Origin: Cystobasidiopsis lactophilus
Lineage: Eukaryota; Basidiomycota; Agaricostilbomycetes; Agaricostilbales; Chionosphaeraceae
Direction of reading: 5' to 3'
Length of the DNA stretch: 64,000 nt
Assembly (NCBI GenBank): GCA_001599975.1
Contig: BCIO01000001.1
Location: 3,531,631-3,595,630, forward strand
Shown here in pieces: positions 20,930 through 30,147 of this stretch. The notes below the pieces were generated by a model, which was not told the DNA's origin, ran no database searches, and saw only the letters and a list, made by a program, of their open reading frames with translations. The position numbers and the translations under genes are program-made. Position 1 is the stretch's first letter. Each line of letters opens with the position of its first letter.

Positions 20930-21291
20930 CAAGCAAACATGCCTGCCTGCCCCTTTCTACTGGCAGCTTGCTTGTGAGCAAAAGTCTTTTTACGCGGTGG
21001 CATTCCGAGATTGACCGAAAGCCCGTCTTCTCGTGCTGCAGCTGCTTTCATTCGACTTTACACCTTTCATCTTTCTCTTCGTTTTGCGACCACCCTCCAG
21101 CCCTTTCTCCTTCCACTCAACCAAAAAGAACACCAGGCCAGAACCCATGAGTCGCTCTCGGCTTTTGACTCACACCTCCAACGGCCTCCACCTTTCAACC
21201 CTCACCACCGCCATCCAGCAACGTGATGGCGACTCCGGACCAGGCTCTCGGCTTTCAATGTGGTTAACCTCTTCCAGGTGTTCAGTGCGAC
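20930..21291. other. spacer between array genes 9 and 10
   Basis: About 360 bp holding the 3' UTR of gene 9 and promoter of gene 10, rich in CTTT/CCTCC pyrimidine runs. No A-type promoter motif was seen. Confidence 0.45.
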
Positions 21292-21963
21292 ATGGAACCA
21301 TCGCAAGAGCCGGAAGCCGCACCTCCAGCTCTTACAACGGCTCGCAGTCTTGGCGACCTCGGGCGCCTCAACGACGACATCCTATACCTCCTACAGCCTT
21401 TCCTCTCTTACTCGGCCTGTTTTCTCCTGCGTGCGACCTGCCGAACCCTGAGAACCACGATCCCACCTCCCTCAGGCAAGCCGTACGTCGACGACATGTT
21501 CACGCTCGAGGCTTTCAACGGGCCAGAAGACCGCTACTTCTGTGGCTGTTGCCGACGCTTTAGATGCCCCATCTACTTTTCCAGCTGGGCTGTGGCCGAT
21601 GTGGAGGGCGAAGAGGGCAAGTGGGCAGCCAGGGCAAAGGGGGCAGCGAGGCGACATTGCGCTGGTGCTGCGAGTGCTTGGCCGATCAGTGCATCTTCAC
21701 GACATACATATCGCCTTTTCCCTGCGGCAAAGACGACCTGTTCCTGGGAAGAGTCTGCAAGGGCTGCCGCCACTTTTTCACCTTCCCCAGATACGAGGAC
21801 GAGCGCAGCTGGCCCTCTTGGTGCACGCGGTGCCGACAAAGGTAGAGGCTTTCTCCAGTTTCATGAAGCACATCAGCATTTGGACTGAGGTTTGCCGATC
21901 AGCGGATGTCGTTGGGAATATGAGAAGTGTGACACCGACTCAGAATATGACTCTGACGCCTGA
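21292..21963 (+). CDS. F-box-like Cys-module protein, array gene 10 (subfamily B) with a frame discontinuity
   Basis: ATG 21292 opens LGRLNDDILYLLQPFLSYSA, RATCRTLRTTIPPP and the first Cys pair CGCC. Near 21620-21647 coding passes to another frame carrying CCEC, the single C, CKGCRHFF and CTRC. Two readings fit: a one-base loss in the GGGGG run near 21640, or a 26-nt GTGGGC...CAG intron (21621-21646) that restores frame but would be unusually short. A further phase-2 intron (21842-21902, 61 nt) leads to an acidic tail EYEKCDTDSEYDSDA and a stop at 21963, matching the tails of genes 8 and 9. It is either a functional gene with a tiny intron, an assembly error or a young pseudogene. Confidence 0.6.
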
Positions 21964-22172
21964 CAAGCCTGCGAACACGCACAAATTTGGCGCCTTTTGG
22001 TTTTGAAAATGCTGTCTCAGCTTGGTAGGTGTCTCCCTCTCACCGAACACATCACCTTTCAAAACGGTAATCAACACCCTCTCACTCAGCTTTCCTTTCT
22101 CCCTCCCACACTTCTTGCCATACCACCATTCCATCCCACGTCCTCCCCTAGCTCGCCGAAGCGACGACAAAG

Positions 22173-22747
22173 ATGGACAAGCTCAACGACGACGTGCTGC
22201 ACTACCTCTACGCCTTCCTGTCTTACTCCTCCATCCTCGCTCTCCGCTCGACCAACCAGCACTTGCGCTCGCTCCTTCCTCCCCCTCAAAGCCCACCTAC
22301 CCCCTCGGACCTGCTGGCCATGGAAAGCTGGGCCGTTCCCCCCGACGTCTTCTTCTGCACCTCTTGCGCCCACCTCTTGCCCTCCGCCCACTTCCCGAGC
22401 TATGAAGTGTCCAACCCCCGGACCAAGCGCAATAAGACCAAGAAACCAAGGTGCTGCGTTCGATGTGGGGTGGCCAGTGGGCAGAGCTACTATGCCCGCT
22501 CGCCGTTCAAAGTGGGCCGGAGCGCCAGGCCGCAGCTGTTTGGACGGGTTTGCCCGATCGCGTGTTGCAGGGCGTTCTTCACTTTCAAAGAGGTGGACAA
22601 GGGGGAGTACGAGTACTGCCCGAGATGCACGGCGGCTCTTTGGAAGTGGTGAGCTCCGGTGGCGAACACAGGTGGGTGGCGTTCTTCACCTTGGAGCCCT
22701 TCCCCTCGTCTGAATCCTTGCAAGGTTCGAAATATAGCTTGTCACAG
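22173..22747 (+). CDS. F-box-like Cys-module protein, array gene 11 (subfamily B), shortest member
   Basis: ATG 22173 starts directly with the F-box-like part (MDKLNDDVLHYLYAFLSYSS), without the basic N-terminal extension of genes 7-9. RSTNQHLRSLLPPP replaces the usual RATCK. The Cys module keeps CTSC, CCVRC and CPRC; the C-x2-C-x-FF element reads CPIACCRAFF and the single middle Cys is missing. Read through it stops at 22652 (159 residues). The phase-2 intron seen in the other genes could run 22649-22734 and would end the protein a few residues later at 22747. It is the most diverged and last member of the array. Confidence 0.75.
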
Positions 22748-23135
22748 TAGGTTTAGTCCAGCGCGAGGGCCAAAAGTCTCAAGTGGCGGCGACGCAGAAG
22801 GTGGACTTTCTAACTTTTTGGGGTGTGTGCTCGGACATTACAAGAGAGGTGGCGATTCAAGTCTGGTGTGGGCATACGGAGATGAAAAGATGTACTGTTC
22901 TTAGTCGGCCTCTAGGAATCTACTTTGCATCTGAGAAAGCCTGGGCATGTTGCTTGTGCTGCTCTCTCCTCTCCCTTTCAGCCCTAACCTTTACACCCAA
23001 AAGGAGAGAAAGAAGAAACTCAACGTGTAAATCATGGGGCGACCCTTTCTTAAACTTGTACATCCCCTCTTCCCTCCTATTCCCACCCTTTCCCATCAGC
23101 TTCCCACCCTCCAAAAAGAGGAGTGGGCGGGGGGC
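22748..23135. other. intergenic, convergent 3' ends
   Basis: About 390 bp between the last array gene (plus) and RCF2 (minus), which converge. No further coding signal was seen. Confidence 0.5.
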
Positions 23136-24150
23136 TTACGCTTCTTGTTCTTGCGCATCTTGCTGTGCGGAATTAGCAGTGGGCAAAGCTGCCAGTCCAG
23201 CGGAAGCGAGGAGGACGGCGACGGTCAGGCCTTGGGCGATCATGCGTGCTTGGACGAGCTTTTGGGCGAAGGAGAGGGGAGTGGTGGCGATGTAGCTGAA
23301 TCTGTTTTCGTCACCATCGCCTCGAATCAGCTACCTGTGGTGATGAAGGGGAAGGGAGGATGAACGGACGAGCCGACCATGGATGCGGCCCATCTGTGAG
23401 GACCGAAGAAGCCTTTAAGCCCAGGTTCGAGAGGGCTAAGAGGGAAAGCCAAACTCACGCTCCCGCCACTGCTCGATATCGGTTCTCTCTGATCCACTCG
23501 ATCTGTGGCCACAACACATCAGAAGAAGACAAAGCGGGGTGTCATCGAGGAATGACGGCGATGCTCACCGATCTGTGCGAAGAGACCACCTTAAGTCCCC
23601 CCAATCTTATAACGACTTGAAGCAAGGTCATAAACGCACCTATCCCTCAAACTCAACCCACTGTAATCCCTCCCCCCTTGTCCCAGCCCCAGTTGGCCCT
23701 CAATAGCCTCCTCCTTATTGATTTTCCCCCAATCGAACCTCGCCCTCTCATACGCTTGCCCAGCTTTGTCCGCGCCCACAACGACGCAAAACACAGTGGC
23801 GGCCACTGGGAAGAAGGCTTTGAGGGGCAAAGTCAGGTTGTGCCGGTAGGAAGGCCACCGGCGCTGGAGCACTAAAGAGAGAGCGAGGGAGCCGGAGAGG
23901 CCGAGAGCTCCGCCTTGGATGCCGCCTCGTAGAGTCGCACTGTGGTTTGAATAGTGAGTGTCCGAAGGTATTCCGAATGAAGGGAGACAACGGACGATGC
24001 AGCTCTGTCCGTGTGCGCAAGAAATCAACAATAATTCAAAGGCGATGAGAAAGGATGCGCAACTCGTCTTGTTCTTGCTGAGTGAGGATCTGCTCGTCGC
24101 GCTTTAGTTGTACGGTCTACGCTCTCTCAAAGACGTCAATTCACCTTCAT
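23136..24150 (-). CDS. RCF2: respiratory supercomplex factor 2 (Rcf2/Aim38), HIG1-domain protein
   Basis: Mitochondrial inner-membrane protein that associates with cytochrome c oxidase and III-IV supercomplexes. The proposed start is ATG 24150, a two-codon first exon followed by a 43-nt intron. Later exons encode ATLRGGIQGGALGLSGSLAL, VLQRRWPSYRHNLTLPLKAFF and ADKAGQAYERARFDW, which match the N-terminal membrane region of yeast Rcf2. Next come the HIG1 pieces with HRWAASMVGS and FAQKLVQARMIAQGLTVAVL. This Q-K-x-V-x-A-R-M-x-A-Q run is the HIG1 signature. Stop at 23136-23138. The exon joins in the first 40 residues are uncertain. Confidence 0.85.
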
Positions 24151-24344
24151 CGCGAATGGTTTTGGAGCAAAAGAAGCAGCAAAATGACGCCCTATTTATC
24201 GAGGTCCGAATCGGAGGTTCCCCCGGTTGTCCCGATGCTGCAGCGCCGTTTGTCGCCGGCGCCTTGCTGAGGCATCATCAAGTGTGTGGCTGTGTCTATG
24301 CAAGCATGCAACTCTATAAAGTGACGTCTAAATAAGGAGAGAAG

Positions 24345-26356
24345 CTAAACGACCCGGTGGCGGTCCTCAGCTTCGAAGGACACGATGGACTTGTACCCCG
24401 AATCAAACGCGAACGAAGCGTCCAGTTCTGTTTTCGAGCACACAATCAAGTTCTCTGGCAGAAAAGGTGGAGAGAGGGGCAAACGAACCTGCTGGGCCTT
24501 CAAACTCTTTCCGGCCAGACAAGAACCAAGTCAGACTGGCGAACAGGCCAGCTCCGAAAATGACCACCTTCACACACACTCAGACACATTTGAACTTTGA
24601 AGAAGTAAGGGAACGCACCAAGACATAATTCGCCCCTACGCTCGCCTTGGTAGGCGGGATCAGGAAGAACAACGAGGTCGAGGTGGCGAAGGCCAAAGCG
24701 GCAATGTTGATCGCTCTTCCCGCTGAACCTAAGGAGTAAGGCGGTGGGACTGCCCAAACATTGTTCAGTTATAGTGGGAGGAAGAAAAAAAAGGGAGGTG
24801 GGACGAACCGCCTTCGAGGGAGAGCAAGAGGGCCCGGCCGCGGAAGACGACGAGGGCGATGGGGATCAAATACGAGATTTGCAACATGACTGTTTGTGTA
24901 GTGCTTAATATAGCCTTTGGAAAAGACAAGACAGGGAGGTCGAGAACGAACCGACAGAAGCGGAGAGGAAGGCGTTCAGAGCCATGGGCGAGACCAGGCT
25001 GCGACTCACTCATTTGAGCATGCAAAATCAGGAGGAAAGAGAGAGGGCAGGAGGAACGAACTAGATGGAGCCAATGAGCGTGACGCAAGCGAGCACAAAG
25101 GCCAAAGCGTAGATGGGCGCTTCCAAGGTCGGGTGGACAAAGGTGAGGTGCGGCGAGAGCGCGCCAAAGCCGTGGTCGACGGCGAAGGAGCGCACCAGCC
25201 TGGACGAGACGGTGAAGCCGCCTTGGAGGGCGAACGCGATGGCCCCAAAGTTGATGCACACCACTGTGGCAAAAAACGCTTTTTCTAAAAATAGAGGCTT
25301 CTTGAAGGTGAGGGGGAAACGCACGCAGCATAGCCCCGACTTTGGAGCCGACGACCTGTCGGTAGATCTCCATCAATGGCCCGGCGGGGGATTCCAAGGC
25401 GAGGGTGAGGTCCCGGGCGCAAAAGAGGAGGACGACGAGGAAGAGGAGCGAGGTGGTCGAGCCGAGGACGACGGCCTTGGACATGATCCGGGGCGCCTCC
25501 CGCCGCGGGTTCGGCATCTCTTCCACCACGTGCGTCACCGCGTCGAAGGCGGTCAGGCTGAACGTGGACTGCAGGAGCCCCAAGGCGAAGGCGATGGAAT
25601 CAGGCCAGCCGGTCAGGTTGGTCCCTGCGTCGTTTGCGACGAACAAGACTTTATTAGCTTGATGATTGAAAATGATTGAAGGAGCAACACTCACAAGTGC
25701 CAAAGACGAAAGAAGGGGATTGGAAGTTGGGGCTGGCGAAGAAGATCAACACGGAGCAAACCACCGCTAATCCGCCCAGGCCCCAGTACAGAGCCATGGT
25801 ATCAAAAATGGGCAGGAGGGCGACCCAAAAGGCGTTCACGGAGAAGGCCAAAACGGCGAAAGCGAGGTAGACGAGGAAGGTGTGCCACGGCTGGGGGTCG
25901 TAGCTCGGCTTGAGGAATGACACCACTCTGTTTTTCAAGCCAATCATCAGAAGAAGTTAGGTAGGAGAAGGAAGAGAAGCGAGCTTGCCCAAGGAGCAGG
26001 GTGGAAGTCAAAGCGCAGCCCGCGGCAACCAGGCAGATCCAGCCCAAGCACGCCAACGTCCCAGTGAGGAAGCTCAACGGTCGCTTCCACCGCTTCGGCG
26101 CCAACAGGTACGCAAAATGGTATTGGCCGCCACTGGTGCAGTAGGTCGACGTGATCTCTGCCAGCGAAACAGCCATGGACCAGGACCCGAGCCCGGAGAT
26201 GATAGTTCCGTAAACCATCGAAAACTGGCCGCCGGCCGGGAGAACCAACGACAAAGAGACCGCCACTGCCGTCCAGCTGTTCAAGAGCGAGAAAGCCATG
26301 CCCAAGGCGGCCGTGCTCGAAAACCGCTCTTGCAGGTGCGCATCGTGGTGGGCCAT
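24345..26356 (-). CDS. amino acid/choline/GABA-type permease (APC superfamily)
   Basis: Integral membrane transporter of the fungal ACT family (Uga4/Hnm1-like), probably plasma membrane; the substrate cannot be read from sequence. From ATG 26356 (MAHHDAHLQERFSSTAALGM) the exons give the first membrane helix with LLNSWTAVAVSLSLVLPAGG, then SLAEITSTYCTSGGQYHFAY, LAPKRWKRPLSFLTGTLACL, TGWPDSIAFALGLLQSTFSL, HVVEEMPNPRREAPRIM and DLTLALESPAGPLMEIYRQV, all family hallmarks, with about 10-12 hydrophobic segments. The last exons encode SGRKEFEGPA and a short tail ending EDRHRVV at 24345. About eight introns. The N-terminal cytosolic tail is short for the family. A second member lies at 53999-56331. 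Confidence 0.9.
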
Positions 26357-26855
26357 GGCGCTTGCGATTTCTAGCAGGTCTCTACCCTTGCTCGGCCGTC
26401 AAATCTTCATAAGCATGCAAATGACCAAGCTTCAGGGAGTAGCGCCGCTTTGCCGCCGCTCTGGCGAGGATGGCGCCCGTGTTTTGGAAGCGACGCCGAC
26501 AAGTCGAAATTATAGTCGCGGGCGACGTGAAGAGAGCTTGGCGGGCAGGAATTCAGTACAGCATTCTCAAACAGGCCTTTCTTATCGAAAGCAATGAAGC
26601 GAGCTGGGTGACAAGGTGGCAGAACGGGAACAAGAGCGACCAAAGCGGTAAAACGGCCTTGGGCATTTCACGAGGCCGCGACCCATTTGCCACCGCGCCC
26701 ACAAAATGAGTCGCGCCCAAAACGAGTAGAGTAGTCAGGAGACGATAATTGGCAATGCAAAAGAGAAGACAAGAAGCAACGTGGGTTTGAAAAAACAGGT
26801 GTTTACAGAGTGCAACAAGAGGATCAAGCTAGACCTCCAGCCTCCAAGGCGCCCA
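26357..26855. other. intergenic, no gene seen
   Basis: About 500 bp between the permease start and the dehydrogenase stop, both on the minus strand. It should contain the permease promoter. No repeat or RNA was recognised. Confidence 0.5.
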
Positions 26856-27853
26856 TCACCAAGGCAAGTCGCTGCCATCGTAGTTCTTGAACACAGAGTC
26901 GCCGATCTTGAACTCGGAGATGGTTTTGAGCATGCCCTGCGCGCTCTGCTCCGTGGTGATCATGTCAAGGCTGTCGCCGTTGGCTCCTTTGGCCATAGGC
27001 GCGGACATCTGCCACCAGACGTGTCAGTGCATGCAACAGCTGCAACAGGGGCTCGATACCTACGTCAGTTGCGACTAGTCCTGGGCTGAAGACGATGACA
27101 GCGATGCCAGACTTCTTGAGGTCGTCGGCGATGTCCATGGCGAGGAAGTTGAGAGCCGCCTTGCTCGAAGCGTATGCAGTCATGGGAAAAAAGTCGACAC
27201 CGAGATGGGCGCCAAATGTCGCCTTCAGCGTCGGAAAGAGGGCAAAGGAGCCGCCAGAAGTGCTGACGATGTTCAAGGTGCGCTGGTTCGCCTTGGAACG
27301 CTCCAAGAACGGCACAAAGGCCTGGAAGACGATCAGGGAGCCAGTGACGTTGACCTCAAGGTTGGTGCGTAGGTCAGCAATTGAGCTGTTGCCAGCGCCC
27401 ATGAGACCGGCAGTCAAGCTACGAGAAACAAAAGACTCACAATTTCAAGATGGGGCCGCCTCCAGCTGCGACACCTGCCACATCATGGATCGTCGACAAG
27501 CTATCGGTGTGCTTGAGCAGTTCCGCAACAGCAGCCTAATAACACTTTGGGTGAGACGTGTTAATGGCAAGGTGTCAGGGTATACACAAACCTTTGCCGA
27601 GTCTTCGCTGGTGGTCTCCAGTTGGAGAAGAACCAAGCGATCAGGGTACTTGGCGGTCAAGGCTTTGAGGCCCGAAGCGGTGTCTACATTGCGAGCAGTC
27701 GCGTACACCTTGGTGGTGGCATCGCGTGTAAGGCTGGCTTATCTTTCAGTGAGTGCTCGCTTGTTGCTCGAGAGGAGCTCACAGTTCAGTAACGAGTCCA
27801 AGGCCGATGCCACGATTAGCTCCAATGACAAGATGGGATTCTTGAGTTGACAT
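26856..27853 (-). CDS. short-chain dehydrogenase/reductase (C-factor/sniffer-like)
   Basis: NAD(P)H-dependent oxidoreductase of unknown substrate, likely cytosolic. From ATG 27853 the first exon reads MSTQESHLVIGANRGIGLGL with the cofactor-binding G-x3-G-x-G. Later exons give KVYATARNVDTASGLKAL, a NVTGSLIVFQAF segment, the catalytic Ser region NIVSTSGGS and the Y-x3-K pair in TAYASSKAALNFLAMDIADD, then VIVFSPGLVATD, and end with the exon AQGMLKTISEFKIGDSVFKN at stop 26856-26858. Length (about 250 residues) and motif order are typical of classical SDRs related to the C-factor and carbonyl reductase group. About four introns. Confidence 0.85.
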
Positions 27854-28351
27854 ATTTGGCGAGTCTTTCGAATTTTGGGAAGGGCTCGGTGGTTGTTCGG
27901 AGCACAAGAGAAAGGAATTCTTATACACGCTCCAGTCTGACCCACACGATTTGTCAAGCCCCAGCGGGGGAAGTTCCGCACCGAGTTCCGCAGCCAGCAA
28001 AGTCAGCGCCAAGTCACAATTCGGCAATACGCGGGGCCATAAAAGCACAGGACGACTGCCTTGCTATGGAGTACCGCAGGCCGCAGTCGTAATGGGAGAG
28101 AGGCCAAGAGGTACTTCGAAGACACTCCGAGCAGCAAGTAATTTGGCAGAGCAACCAGTAGCAGGAAGCCCTTCGATCCATGTCAAAGCCCATAGAATTA
28201 TCTTTCAAGAGAGCAGAACGGTCCAAAAATGCAAGGCAAGTGGACGATGCGGAAAGAGAGCCATTTCAGGTGCAGGCCGACGAGTTGCAATTGGCCGCGG
28301 CCTGCCGCCAAAAAAGTTGCCACGGCTCTTGGGGCGCATCCAGCACCTGCA
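27854..28351. promoter_or_regulatory. divergent intergenic region between an SDR gene and UTP15
   Basis: About 500 bp between two divergently transcribed genes, so it must hold both promoters. No clear conserved box or additional gene was recognised. Confidence 0.45.
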
Positions 28352-30090
28352 ATGGACTATGAACCTATTCAACCCTCAAGTCATCCGCTTTCGTACATTC
28401 CTCAAGTCCAGAAGCAGGACAGCTTGTACTGGAAATCCTTTCGAGTGAGCAAACAATCGCACGAAACTTTTGCGCTCCGAATTGAAAGTCTTTGCAGAAC
28501 GCCGTTTTCATCAAGAACTTCCAGCCTGTGACATGCCTCCACTTCTCCCAAAGCACACCACACAGATTCGCGGTCACTTCCGGCCAGAGCGTACAGCTGT
28601 ACACGCCGAGAACAGCAAAAGTCGTCAAGACGGTTTCGAGGTTCAAGGAGACGGCCAGGTCGGGGCACATTCGGGCTGACGGGAAGTTGTTGGTGGCAGG
28701 AGATGACGGAGGGCTGGTTCAAGTGTTCGACCTGGCTTCCAGGGCCATCTTGCGGTCAATAAAGGCCAGCACGCAGTGAGCAATTTTTCCTGCCCTCCGC
28801 CATCCCAACCTTTGGCCCTAACGGAAGTGTCTTTGACGAAAGGCCCGTGCACACTTCGCTGTTTTCTTCTCATTCAGGGTCCGCCCCTCAGATTTTCACG
28901 ACTTGCGACGACACTTTTGTACGAACTTTCGACCTGGCCACCTCTTCCTCTCTGTCAACGTTCGAAGGGCACGAGGACTACGTCCGGACAGGTTCTTTCA
29001 TGCCTAATCACCCTTCGCTCTACATGTCTGGGTCCTACGATGCTACTGTCAAGCTGTGGGACGCGAGAGCGGGCGACTCGAACGGCGGGTGCACGCAGAC
29101 CTTGGCGCACGGCTACCCCGTGGAATGCGTGCTCATCCACCCTTCTGGCTCCATCGCGCTGTCCGCTGGCGGGCCGCTCATCAAAATCTGGGATCTGCTT
29201 TCCGGCTCACCACGGCCGCTCAAGGCCATCTCCAACCACCAGAAGACGGTGACCAGCCTGGCGTGGTCTTCACCACCAGACTCCAACTCGACTTCTCCCA
29301 CGAGGCTACTGTCAGCAGGTCTCGATGGCTTGGTCAAGGCGTACGGGGCGGACGACGGGAATTGGCGGGTCAAGCACACGATGCGCTACGGCTTCCAAAT
29401 CTTCTCCATGGCCGTCTCGCCGACCGATTCGACCTTGGTTGTGGGTGGTGCAGAGGGCACTCTGGCGATCCGGTCGAAGCCGCCGGTGAAGAGCGCGGAC
29501 GAGGCGTCAAGGCGAGTTCGAGCTCTGGCCGCGCGGGTGGCGGAGAAGGAGGTCAAGGCGCCGAACCCGCTGGAGATCACCTACCGGTCGAGCAGCACCA
29601 AGGACCGGCGGCGGCTGGCCAAGATCAAGGAGTGGGACCGGCTGATGAAGGCCTTCCGGTACTCGGACGCGCTCGACGCCGTGCTGGCTTCCTCCTCCAC
29701 CCCGCCGAAATATGCCGTCGCGCTCCTCGACGAGCTCAAGAGGTTGAACGGTCTGAGGCAGGCGATGGGAGGCAGGAACGACGCCGAGCTCCGGCACATC
29801 CTCAAGTTCTTCATCCGAACGGTCAACGACGCTCGGTATGGCGCCAAAGTGGCCGAGTTCGTCGCTGTCCTACTAGGTCAGGCTTCCTCTTCATCTCTGT
29901 GCGTATCATTGCTGAAGATGACGGACGTGCAGATCTATACGAGCGAGTCTTGGGCCAATCACCAGTGATCGACAAGCTCTTCCGGCAGCTCCAAAAGCAG
30001 GTCGAGCAAGAGATCCAGTTCCACGCTGAGCTGTCGAAGATGCAGGGAGCGCTGCAGATGCTCTTCAATGCGTCCACCATCACTGTTTGA
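28352..30090 (+). CDS. UTP15: U3 snoRNA-associated protein 15 (t-UTP/UtpA subunit)
   Basis: Nucleolar component of the UtpA subcomplex of the small-subunit processome, needed for 18S rRNA maturation and for rDNA transcription. Exons 28352-28444, 28498-28775, 28843-29876 and 29918-30090 (introns 53, 67 and 41 nt) join to 525 residues, close to the usual length. The N-terminus (MDYEPIQP, then NAVFIKNFQPVTCLHFSQST) leads into WD40 repeats with landmarks TTCDDTFVRTFDLATSSSLS, SGSYDATVKLWDAR and GPLIKIWDLLSG. The C-terminal UTP15 domain contains IKEWDRLMKAFRYSDALDAV and AVALLDELKRLNGLRQAMGG, and ends in a coiled segment. The UBA3 start lies 57 bp downstream on the same strand. Confidence 0.95.
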
Positions 30091-30147
30091 GGACTTTGGG
30101 GAGAAGCACGCTCCCACCTTGTAATTTTATGCATTGGCTCGTCCAAC

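Larger units (their letters stand above)
10687..22747 (+). other. tandem array of eleven F-box-like, Cys-rich paralogs
   Basis: Eleven genes lie head to tail on the plus strand, most starting 600-1100 bp after the previous one. All share an N-terminal block of the type GRLNDDILLLLQPFLSYSSC followed by LR-x-TC+-x-LR, then a Cys module C-x2-C, C-C-x2-C or C-x2-C-C, a single C, C-x2-C-x-FF, and a final C-x2-C or C-G-C. They also share a phase-2 intron immediately after the last Cys group. Subfamily A (genes 1, 2, 3, 5, 6) has RGLWNSLPR and C-A-E-C-C; subfamily B (4, 7-11) has RATCKxLRxxI and C-C-D-C. The layout indicates repeated local duplication with divergence. Confidence 0.85.
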
